Below are positions 35,236-44,908 of a stretch of DNA of 64,000 bases, in pieces. Position 1 is the first letter of the stretch. Each line of letters begins with the position of its first letter. The position numbers and the translations under genes were made by a program. The stretch is taken from assembly GCA_025201375.1 (NCBI GenBank), contig JAIWZP010000030.1, forward strand, positions 310,001 through 374,000. Reading direction: 5' to 3'. Source of the DNA: Gongronella butleri (lineage: Eukaryota > Mucoromycota > Mucoromycetes > Mucorales > Cunninghamellaceae). The notes beneath the pieces were generated by a model, which saw only the letters and a program-made list of their open reading frames with translations, had not been told where the DNA came from and made no database searches.

Positions 35236-35935
35236 GCCCGCTTCCACTTGAATCATTTTACTTCTTTTTTTTTTTGATACCATTCGGATCGCGGCGGATG
35301 GTTTCATGGTATCATACAAATGCTATAGGGCAAAGATTGACCAGATGGAGGTCGCCGATGGCGCGTGTTTGCCTTTTTTTCGACACTTGGCAGTCCCGCC
35401 GCGTCTGTTATGCTTCGGGGCTGCTTTTTTCGCGGCTTTTTTGACGCGTCTTTCCTAATGTAATGCAATTGCAAGCGATGGTTACCACGAACATGTCCGG
35501 GAATTGGCACCGAAGACGATTTTAGCGAATTTTAGCGAATTTCTTTCTTTTTTCCTTGATGACCCCATGCATAACTTACGGGTCAGCCGCTTGTTGTGCA
35601 GCGCGAGTGTCAAAGTATTCCATGCATTCCGTGCATTGGCCGTGGCTGAATGCAGGATGAATGGTTGCTGGCATTGCAGGCTGGCACTGGTTCGTTTTAT
35701 ATGTGGATGGTAGTCGGACTTGGCTCAATTTGCCGAAATTTGTGCGCCTGTCAATGTGGGGTGAACGTGGATCATTAAAGGGGGCCAAGCAGCCAAGCAA
35801 CCAAGCAACGGAGCAGCCAAGCAGCAGAATTGATGATACTGGATGCGCGGCTTCCCATTGGCTCGTCCGGGTAAATGAAGTTCTGAGACGTTTGTGAAAT
35901 GGGCTTTGCAAAATCGCCACGACTAGGGCAAAAAA

Positions 35936-35944
35936 TATATAAAT
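35936..35944 (+). promoter_or_regulatory. TATA box of monooxygenase copy 1
   Basis: TATATAAAT, 84 bp before the ATG, followed by GGAACTGATCGCA; the same TATA plus (A/C)(C/A)TGATCGCA block stands before all four copies. Confidence 0.75.
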
Positions 35945-36019
35945 GGAACTGATCGCAGCAAATTACAAATTTTACTGCATTCGCTTTTCTCAATTATTGT
36001 GTTTTATTGTTTTCAACAC

Positions 36020-37506
36020 ATGTCTTCCACCTCACTTTCGTCTACAGCTACGTCGTCGTTTTCCAAATTCAAGGTGCTCATTATTGGCGGCGGTGTAGGC
36101 GGCCTGACGGCGGCATTAAGTCTTGACAAAGCAGGCATTGATTATCTCTTACTGGAAAGCCGCACAGAATTTGCACCGCAACTCGGCGCATCGATGGCCA
36201 TCCATGCAAGCGGTCTACGCGTCCTCGACCAGCTTGGTGTCGTCGAATCCATTGAAAAGGTGACCGAGCCCATTGAACAAGGCATCATCCACCGCGAGGA
36301 CGGCAGCGACCACATGAAACTCGACATTTTTGAAAAGCTTGGCGCCATGTAGGCTCACACACATACAAGCACCCAAGAAAAAAAGGAGTGCGGGAACATG
36401 CGCGTGATTCTCATTGATCTTTTTCTGGTTTTACCAGTTTTGGTTACAATTTTACGTTCACGACGCGTCAATTGCTCCTTCAATTGATGTACGACGCGGT
36501 GCCTGACAAGTCCAAGCTGCTTCCAAACAAAAAAGTCAAGGTGATCCAAGAGACCAAGGATGGCGTGGTCATCGAGACCACGGACGGCGCCGTGTACAAG
36601 GGTGACATGGTCATTGGCGCCGATGGGGTGCACAGTATTGTGCGCGATCACATCTTCAATGCCATTGGCGAAGAAAAAGCGCTCAAGGAAAAGAAACGTA
36701 AGAAAAGAAGAGAGGAAAAAATTATGATTGGCGCATTTTTCTCATTTTTTCTCATTTTTTCTCATTTTTCAGGCATGACGGCGACCTACGCGTGCATTTA
36801 CGGCATTTCCGATTCGGTGCCGGGGATGAAACCCGGCGAGAATCATATTGTGTTCCGCAATGGGTCGTCTTTTTTGGTCGCGGCAGGCAAAGGTGGCATT
36901 GTGTACTGGTTTCTGTTTGAAAAGATGGAAAAGACGTACCAATACAACGAGATCCCTCGATTCAGCGCGCAAGACACGGATACGACGGCACGCAAGTACA
37001 TGGACTCGCCTGTATCTGGTGACATGACATTTGGCGAAATTTACACGCGTCGTCAGTTGGCAACCATGGTGCCGCTCGAAGAAGCGCTGTACAAACATTG
37101 GCACCACGGGCGCTGTGTGCTTGTGGGCGATGCCGTGCACAAGATGACGCCAAACGCGGGGCTAGGCGGCAATTCTGCGATTGAAAGCGTTGCTGTGCTG
37201 ACGAATGAGCTGAAACGCATGCTGGACGCGCAACAACTGTCTACGCGGCACCCGACGGAGCAGCAGCTGGCTGCCACCTTTGAGCGGTACCAAAAAAAAC
37301 GTGGGAAACGCGTCAATTCCATTCTCAAATTCGCCAACGACATGACACGTCAACAGGCGCTTGAGGGCCCCATGGACAAAGTCCTGGCGCTCTACATACC
37401 AAAAATCGTTGGCAGCCGCGTCATTATCAAACTGATGGTGAAACAGCTCACTGGCTCGCCATATCTCGATTTTGTCGATAAGCCAAAGCGCAGTCTCGTC
37501 AAATAG
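36020..37506 (+). CDS. FAD-dependent monooxygenase, copy 1
   Basis: Flavoprotein hydroxylase or epoxidase of the PHBH/zeaxanthin-epoxidase type, using FAD and probably NAD(P)H; the substrate is unknown. Exons 36020-36348, 36438-36697 and 36773-37506 give 440 residues. A Ser/Thr-rich start (MSSTSLSSTATSS) leads to the dinucleotide fold VLIIGGGVGGLTAALSLDKA; the DG motif is GADGVHSIVRDHIF; the GD motif is CVLVGDAVHKMTPNAGLGGN. It ends DKPKRSLVK. If intron 1 is retained, the frame stops at once (ATG TAG). It differs from the other copies by Asp for Ala in the first helix (SLDKAG) and by GLGGN for GQGGN. First of four direct tandem copies. Confidence 0.93.
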
Positions 37507-38359
37507 ACGTCTTTAATCTATTTTACTGTATCCCCCCTTGTTTTCTTCCTATTCCACCTTTATATGCTTTCATTAGACGGCTTACCTGCTAAGAATAGTA
37601 ATTAAAAACCATGTTTGAATTCCTTTTTTTTTTATTTTGCCCCAATGGCCCTACTTCCACTCGAGCCACCTTACTTTTTTATGATGCTAATCGGATCGCG
37701 GCGCGTCGTTTCATGGTAAAAATGTCTAAAAGGCTAAGGTGGACCAGGCACGGTGTCGCCAATCGCGCGTGTTGCTCTTTTCGACATTTGGCGATACCGC
37801 TGCGCATATTGTGCTGTGAGGCTTATTTGTTTACGATTTTTTGACGCGTCTTTCCTAATGTAATTCTATTGCAAGTGATGGTGGCCCGCCGGGGTCGATT
37901 TTTGCGATTTTTAGCAATTTTTTCCGTGTTTCTTGATGACCCATGTATGACTTGGTTGGTCAACGGTTTCTTATACAGCGCGCGCCAAAGCATTCCGTGC
38001 ATTGACCATGGCGCCGGATGAATTATTGCCTCTATTGCCGCGCTGACACTGGTCCTTTTTTTAACCGAATATTGAAATTGGCCCAATTTATCGGAATTTT
38101 GTGCCCCTGTCAACGTGGGTAGACGAGGAACACCAAATGGGGTCAAACAGGGCTGCCGAATGGTGGTCCGGGATGCGGGGCTGCCCATTGGCTTGCCCGG
38201 GTAAATAAAGTAATACCGCTCGTTCGACAGCCAATGGGAAGCCGACCCTACCATGGTCAGGCGATCGGCACCCTGGCCGCCGGATGAAATTGATCTACCA
38301 AGAATCTGCAAAGTCGGCACCCCTTCGCCAGCGCAACAAAAACAAGATTAAAAAGGAGG

Positions 38360-38367
38360 TATAAAAG
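38360..38367 (+). promoter_or_regulatory. TATA box of monooxygenase copy 2
   Basis: TATAAAAG, 73 bp before the ATG, followed by GGACATGATCGCAAC. Confidence 0.75.
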
Positions 38368-38432
38368 GGACATGATCGCAACAAATCACGAAATTTACTA
38401 CATTCACATCTCTAAATTATTCTTATCATCAC

Positions 38433-39937
38433 ATGTCCTCCTCTTCTCTTTCGTTTTCGTCTTCGTCATCGTCGTCCAATTTCAAGGTGCTCATTGTTGG
38501 CGGCGGTGTGGGCGGTCTGACGGCGGCACTCAGTCTTGCCAAAGCTGGCATTGATTACATTGTGCTGGAAGGCCGCCCAGATTTCGCACCGACACTTGGT
38601 GCATCCATTGGCATCCATGCAAGCGGTCTGCGCGTCCTCGACCAGCTTGGTGTCGTTGACTCGATCGAAAAAGTGACTGAGCCCGTTGGCAAAGGCATCA
38701 TCCACCGCAAGGATGGCAGCGAGCACCTGAAACTCAACATTTTTGAGCAGATTGGCGCCATGTAGGTTTACACACACACACACACACACACACACAGGAA
38801 AAAAGTTGTGAGGGTGGGACAAGCGCGTGGTTCTCATTGACCTTTTTTTTTTTTTTTTTTTTTTTTTTATTATTATTATTAGTTTTGGGTACAAATTTAC
38901 ATTCACGACGCGTCAATTGCTCCTTCAATTGATGTACGACGCGGTGCCTGACAAGTCCAAGCTGCTTCCAAACAAAAAAGTCAAGGTGATCCAAGAAACC
39001 AAGGATGGCGTGATCATCGAGACCACGGACGGCGCCGTGTACAAGGGTGACATGGTCATTGGCGCCGATGGGGTGCACAGCATCGTGCGCGATCACATCT
39101 TCAATGCCATTGGCGAAGAAAAAGCGCTCAAGGAAAAGAAACGTAAGAGAAAAAAAAAAGAGAAAAAAGCACGGTTGACGCATTTTTCTTTCTCATTTTT
39201 CAGGCATGACGGCGACCTACTCGTGCATTTACGGCATTTCCGATCCTGTGCCAGGGATCCAGACAGGCGAGAATCATGTTGTGTTCCGCAATGGATCATC
39301 TTTTTTGGTTGCGACAGGCAAAGGTGGCATTGTGTACTGGTTCTTGTTTGAAAAGATGGAAAAGACGTACCAATACAACGAGATTCCTCGATTCAGCGAG
39401 CAAGACACGGATGCGACGGCACGCAAGTATATGGACTCGCAAGTGACCGGCAAAGTGACATTTGGCGACATTTACGCACGCTGCCAGTCGGCGATCAAGG
39501 TGCCGCTTGAAGAAGCGCTGTACAAGCATTGGCACCACGGACGCTGTGTGCTTGTGGGTGATTCCGTCCACAAGATGACGCCAAATGTGGGGCAAGGTGG
39601 CAATTCTGCGATTGAAAGTGTTGCCGTCTTGATCAATGAGTTGAAACACACACTGGACACGCAACAACTGTCTACGCGACACCCGACGGAGCAGCAGCTG
39701 ACCGCCACCTTTGAGCGCTACCAAAAGAAACGCGAGAAACGCGTCAAATCCATTCTCAAATTCGCCAACAATACGACACGCCAGCAGGCGCTGGAAGGCC
39801 CCGTCGATAAATTCATGGCGCTCTACCTGCCAAAAATTGTTGGTAGCAGCGTCCTTGTCAAATTGATGGTAAAACAGCTCACTGGCTCTCCCTACCTTGA
39901 CTTTGTCGATAAGCCAAAGCGCAGCCTCGTCAAATAG
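38433..39937 (+). CDS. FAD-dependent monooxygenase, copy 2
   Basis: Paralogue of copy 1 with the same three-exon structure: 38433-38761, 38883-39142, 39204-39937; 440 residues. The start is MSSSSLSFSSSSSSS; then VLIVGGGVGGLTAALSLAKA, GADGVHSIVRDHIF and LVGDSVHKMTPNVGQGGN, where Ser replaces the Ala after GD found in the other copies. Intron 1 carries a (CA)n stretch (about 38766-38796) and a 27-T run. All cofactor motifs are intact, so the enzyme should be able to bind FAD. Its promoter and 5' end are closest to copy 3. Confidence 0.93.
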
Positions 39938-40828
39938 ATATCTTTTTTTTTATCAATTGTATCCTCCTTTTATTTTTCCCCCTCTCCCTATTCCATTTTA
40001 CTGTAGACGCTTTCATTACACTAGTTACAAGCTTTATAATCATTAAAATCCATATTTTGAATTCCTTTTTTTGCCTCTTATTTTATTATTTTGCACAAAT
40101 GACCCTACTTCCACTCGAGCCACCTTCCTTTTTTGATAATACTAATCGGATCGTGGCGTGCCGTTTCATGGCAAAAAGGCTTAAAAGGCCAGATGGACCA
40201 GGCGCAGGGCCGCCAATCGCGCGTGTTTGCCTTTTTTTCGACTTTGGCGTTCCCGCTGCGTATGTTGTGCTTGGAGGCTTTTTGTTTTTGATTTTTTGGC
40301 GTGTCTTTCCTAATGTAATTCTATGATATTGCAAGCGATGGGTGCCACGAAGATTTGCACGAAAATGGCGATGGTGGTCCGCCGCCATCGATTTTTGCGA
40401 CTTTTTCCGTTTTTCTTGATGACCCATGCATGACTTGCCTGGTCAACCGTTTGTTGTACAGCGCGCGCGCGCATGCCAAGGCATTCCGTGCATTGACCGT
40501 GGCTGTGGCGTCGGATGAACTAGTGCCTGTATTGCCGCGCTGACACTGGATCCGAATATTGATGTTGACCCAGTTTGCCCCTGTCAACATGGGGTGAAAC
40601 AAGGATCACAAAATGGGATCAAGCAGGGCTGCCGAATCGTGGTCCGGGATGCAAGGCTGCCCATTGGCTTGTCTGGGTGAATGGGGCTATGCCGCCCGTT
40701 CGACAGCCAATGGGAAGGCGACCCTGCCATGATCAGGCAATTGGCACCCTGGCCCGCTGGATGAAATTGATCTACCAAGGAATCTGTACAGTCGGCACCC
40801 CTCCGCCAGCGCGACAAAGCAAAAGAGG

Positions 40829-40836
40829 TATAAATG
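40829..40836 (+). promoter_or_regulatory. TATA box of monooxygenase copy 3
   Basis: TATAAATG, 73 bp before the ATG, followed by GGACCTGATCGCAAC. Confidence 0.75.
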
Positions 40837-40901
40837 GGACCTGATCGCAACAAATCGCGAAATTTACTACATTCACATCTCTAAATTATTCTTATCATCA
40901 C

Positions 40902-42389
40902 ATGTCTTCCTCCTCTCTTTCGTCTTCGTCGTCGTCATCGTCGTCCAATTTCAAAGTGCTCATTGTTGGCGGCGGTGTGGGCGGCCTGACGGCGGCACTC
41001 AGTCTTGCCAAAGCTGGAATTGATTACATTGTGCTGGAGGGCCGCCCAGATTTCGCACCGACACTTGGTGCATCCATTGGCATGCAACCGAGCGGTCTGC
41101 GTGTGCTCGACCAGCTTGGTATCGTCGAATCCATCGAAAAAGTGACCGTGCCCGCTGACCAAGGCGTCATCCACCGCAAGGATGGCAGTGTGCACCTGAA
41201 ACTCATGCTTGAAAGGATTAACACCATGTAATTCACACACATACATAAACATACACAAACACGCACACACGAAAAAAGGCGTGGGGTGGGATAAGCGCGT
41301 GATTCTCATTGATCGTTTTTTGGTTTTACCAGTTTTGGTTACTATTTTACGTTCACGACGCGTCAATTGCTGCTTCAATTGATGTACGACGCGGTGCCTG
41401 ACAAGTCCAAGCTGCTCCCGAACAAAAAAGTCAAGGTGATTCAAGACACCAAGGACGGGGTGATCATCGAGACCACGGACGGCGCCATGTACAAGGGTGA
41501 CATGGTCATTGGCGCCGATGGGGTGCACAGTATTGTGCGCGATCACATCTTCAATGCCATTGGCGAGGAAAAAGCGCTCAAGGAAAAGAAACGTAAGAAA
41601 AAAAAGAAAAAAAAACATTTTGTCTCACTTTTCTCATTTTCGTCTCATTTTTCAGGCATGACAGCGACCTACTCGTGTATTTACGGCATTTCGGACCCTG
41701 TGCCAGGGATCCAGCCCGGTGAGAATCATATTGTGTTCCGCAATGGGTCGTCTTTTTTGATTGCGTCGGGCAAAGGTGGCATTGCGTACTGGTTTCTGTT
41801 TGAAAAGATGGAAAGGACGTACCAATACAACGAGATTCCTCGATTCAGCGCGCAAGACACCGATGCGGCGGCGCGCAAGTACATGGACTCGCAAGTGACC
41901 GGCAAAGTGACTTTTGGCGACATTTACGCACGTTGCCAGTCGGCGATCAAGGTGCCGCTCGAAGAAGCGCTGTACAAACACTGGCACCACGGACGCTGTG
42001 TGCTTGTAGGCGATGCCGTGCACAAGATGACGCCAAATGGGGGGCAAGGTGGCAATTCTGCGATTGAGAGCGTTGCTGTGCTGACGAATGAGCTGAAACG
42101 CATGCTGGACGCGCAACAACTGTCTACACGGCACCCGACGAAGCAGCAACTGGCTGCCACCTTTGAGCGCTACCAAAAAAAGCGCGAAAAGCGCGTCAAA
42201 TCCATTCTCAAATTCGCCAACAATATGACACGCCAGCATGCGCTCGAGGGCCCCGTCGATAAATTCATGGCGCTCTACGTGCCAAAAGTTGTTGGCCCCG
42301 GCGTCATTGTCAAATTGATGGCGAAACAGCTCACTGGCTCGCCTTATCTCGATTTTGTCGATAAGCCAAAGCGCAGTCTCGTCAAATAA
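40902..42389 (+). CDS. FAD-dependent monooxygenase, copy 3
   Basis: Third paralogue. Exons 40902-41227, 41333-41592 and 41656-42389; 439 residues. Exon 1 is one codon shorter at its 3' end region than in copies 1 and 2 (MLERINTM in place of FEQIGAM). Motifs: VLIVGGGVGGLTAALSLAKA, GADGVHSIVRDHIF, LVGDAVHKMTPNGGQGGN. In exon 1 the usual IHASGLRVLD is MQPSGLRVLD. The C-terminal exon shares DAAARKYMDS and HALEGPVDKF with copy 4. Intron 1 uses the donor GTAATT. Confidence 0.93.
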
Positions 42390-43111
42390 ATTGTATCCTC
42401 TCCCACCCCCCCCCTTTCCCCCCGTCCCCCTATTGCACTTCTAGATGTTTGCATTACACTCTTTCCTGCTAAAAATAGTAATTAAAACCATGTTCGAATT
42501 CTTTTTTTTTTTATTTTTATTTTGCTCCATTGGCACTACTTCTACTCGAGTCACCTTATTTTTTTATGATGCTAATCGGATCGCGGCATATCGCTACATG
42601 GTAAAAAGGCTTAAAAGGCCAAGGTGGACCAGGCATGGGGTCGCCAATCGCGCGTGGTTGCCTTTTTTTTTTTTGACTTTGGCGGTCCCGCTGCGTATGT
42701 TGTGCTTGGAGGCTTTTTGTTTATGACTTTTTGACGCGTCTTTCCTAATTTAATGCTACGATATTGCAAGCGATGGTGCCACGAACATTTGTAGGGCAAT
42801 GACGATAGTGGCCCGCCGCCGTGGATTTTTGCGATTTTTTTTCCGTTTTTCTTGATGACTCATGCATGACTTGCCTGGTCAACCGCTTGTTGCACAGCGC
42901 GCATGACGAAGCATTCCGTGCATTGACCATGACTGTGCGTCGGATGAATTGGTGCCTGTATTGCCGCGCTGACCCTGGTCCTTTTTTTATCCGAATACAG
43001 TATAAATATGATAGGAAGACTTTTTTTTTGTTTGTCGGGCGCATATGTCGAGCCCAGAGCAAAGCCCTTTGTGCAAGCGCTTTGCAAAATCGCCACGAGA
43101 AGGGCAAAATG

Positions 43112-43119
43112 TATAAAAG
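43112..43119 (+). promoter_or_regulatory. TATA box of monooxygenase copy 4
   Basis: TATAAAAG, 82 bp before the ATG, followed by GACCTGATCGCATC; the sequence just upstream matches that of copy 1. Confidence 0.75.
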
Positions 43120-43193
43120 GACCTGATCGCATCAAATCACAATATTTTACTGCACCGACTAGCCTCGATTTTTGTTTTTATTGTTTTCATCAC

Positions 43194-44694
43194 ATGTCTT
43201 CGACCTCACTTTCGTCTACAGCTACGTCGTCGTCTTCCAATTTCAAGGTGCTCATTGTTGGTGGCGGTGTGGGCGGTCTGACGGCGGCGCTCAGTCTTGC
43301 CAAAGCTGGCATTGATTACATCTTACTGGAGAGCCGCCCAGATTTCGCACCGACACTTGGTGCATCCATTGGCATCCTAGCGAGCGGTCAGCGAGTGCTC
43401 GACCAGCTTGGTCTCGTCGAATCCATCGAAAAAGTGACCGAGCCCGTTGACCAAGGCATCATCCACCGCAATGATGGCAGTGTGCATTTGAAACTCGACA
43501 TTTTTGAAATTAACGCCATGTAATTCACACACACAGACACACACTCATACGAAAAAAAGATGCGGTATGGGATAAGCGCGTGATTCTCATTGATCGTTTT
43601 TTGGTTTTACCAGTTTTGGTTACAATTTTACATTCACGACGCGACAATTACTGCTTCAATTGATGTATGGCGCGGTGCCCGAAAAGTCCAAGCTGCTCTC
43701 GAACAAAAAAGTCAAGGTGATCCAAGAAACCAAGGACGGTGTGATCATCGAGACCACGGACGGCGCCGTGTACCAGGGTGACATGGTTATTGGCGCCGAT
43801 GGAGTGCACAGCATCGTGCGCGACCACATCTTCAATGCCATTGGCGAGGAAAAAGCGCTCAAGGAAAAGAAACGTAAGAAAAAAAGGAAAAAGGAAAAAA
43901 GAAAAAAATATCATTTAATCTCATTTTTCTCATTTTTCTCATTTTCTTCTCATTTTTCAGGCATGACAGCGACCTACTCATGTATTTACGGCATTTCCGA
44001 CCCTGTGCCGGGGGTGAAGCCCGGCGAGAATCATATTGTGTTCGGCAATAGGTCGTCTTTTTTCGTAGTGGCGGGCAAAGGCGGCACTGTGTACTGGTTC
44101 TTGTATGAAAAGATGGAAAGGACGTACCAATACAACGAGATCCCTCGATTCAGCGCGCAAGACACCGATGCGGCGGCGCGCAAGTACATGGACTCGCGTG
44201 TGACCGGCAATGTGACTTTTGGCGACATTTACACGCGTTGCCAGTCGGCGATCAAGGTGCCGCTCGAAGAAGCGTTGTACAAACACTGGCACCACGGACG
44301 CTGTGTGCTTGTGGGCGATGCCGTGCACAAGATGACGCCAAATGCGGGACAAGGTGGCAATTCTGCGATTGAAAGCGTTGCTGTGCTGACGAATGAGCTG
44401 AAACGCATGCTGGACGCGCAACAACTGTCTACACGGCACCCGACAGAGCAGCAACTGGCTGCCATCTTTGAGCGGTACCAAAAAAAGCGCGAAAAACGCG
44501 TCAAATCCATTCTCAAATTCGCCAACAATATGACACGCCAGCATGCGCTCGAGGGCCCTGTCGATAAATTCGTGGCGCTCTACCTGATAAAAATTGTTAG
44601 CACCGGTGTCATTGTCAAATTGATGGTGAAACAGCTCACTGGCTCGCCATATCTCGATTTTGTCGATAAACCAAAGCGCAGTCTCGTCAAATAG
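43194..44694 (+). CDS. FAD-dependent monooxygenase, copy 4
   Basis: Fourth paralogue. Exons 43194-43519, 43614-43873 and 43961-44694; 439 residues. Starts MSSTSLSSTATSSSS like copy 1, but the body follows copy 3 (EINAM end of exon 1, DAAARKYMDS, HALEGPVDKF). Motifs: VLIVGGGVGGLTAALSLAKA, GADGVHSIVRDHIF, LVGDAVHKMTPNAGQGGN. It has the most private changes (GILASGQRVLD, MYGAVPEKSKLLSNKK, FGNRSSFFVVAGKGGTVYWF), so it may be diverging in function or under weaker constraint. No stop or frameshift is seen. Confidence 0.92.
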
Positions 44695-44908
44695 ATGTCT
44701 TATATCAATCGTTTTTACGCTCTCCCTATTCCACTTTTAGATGTTTTCATTACACTGCTTTCTAGCTATATAATAATTAAATTTCCTTTTTTTTCCTTTG
44801 AATTCTTCCTTTTTTGATTTTCTGATTATTTTTATTGCAATTGCGAGTTAATTATAGATGAAGGGTGGGAAGGTGTACATGAGAAAAGAGCGTGTCTTAT
44901 GCTTGTCA

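Larger units (their letters stand above)
35235..37622 (+). repeat. Tandem unit 1 of the FAD-monooxygenase array
   Basis: Direct repeat unit of ~2.39 kb: a ~780-bp upstream flank (starting CTTCCACTTGAATCATTTTA and containing CGGATCGCGGCGGATGGTTT), the gene, and ~110 bp of 3' flank ending GAATTC at 37617-37622. The flank also contains a local AGCCAAGCA repeat (about 35790-35825) not seen in the other units. Confidence 0.85.
37623..40064 (+). repeat. Tandem unit 2 of the FAD-monooxygenase array
   Basis: Unit of ~2.44 kb. The upstream flank 37623-38432 shares CTTCCACTCGAGCCACCTTA, the TTGACGCGTCTTTCCTAATG block and a GACCCATG(T/C)ATGACTTG block with the other units. It ends at GAATTC 40059-40064. 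The 0.8-kb spacer holds no second gene. Confidence 0.85.
40065..42501 (+). repeat. Tandem unit 3 of the FAD-monooxygenase array
   Basis: Unit of ~2.44 kb with the same order as unit 2; the promoter half (about 40570-40900) is closest to unit 2 (shared GAAATTGATCTACCAAG and CGGCACCCCT). It ends at GAATTC 42496-42501. Confidence 0.85.
42502..44805 (+). repeat. Tandem unit 4 of the FAD-monooxygenase array
   Basis: Unit of ~2.30 kb, shorter because part of the upstream flank is missing. The proximal promoter matches unit 1 (both have GCTTTGCAAAATCGCCACGA), not units 2/3. Homology ends at GAATTC 44800-44805, which marks the right edge of the array. Confidence 0.85.
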
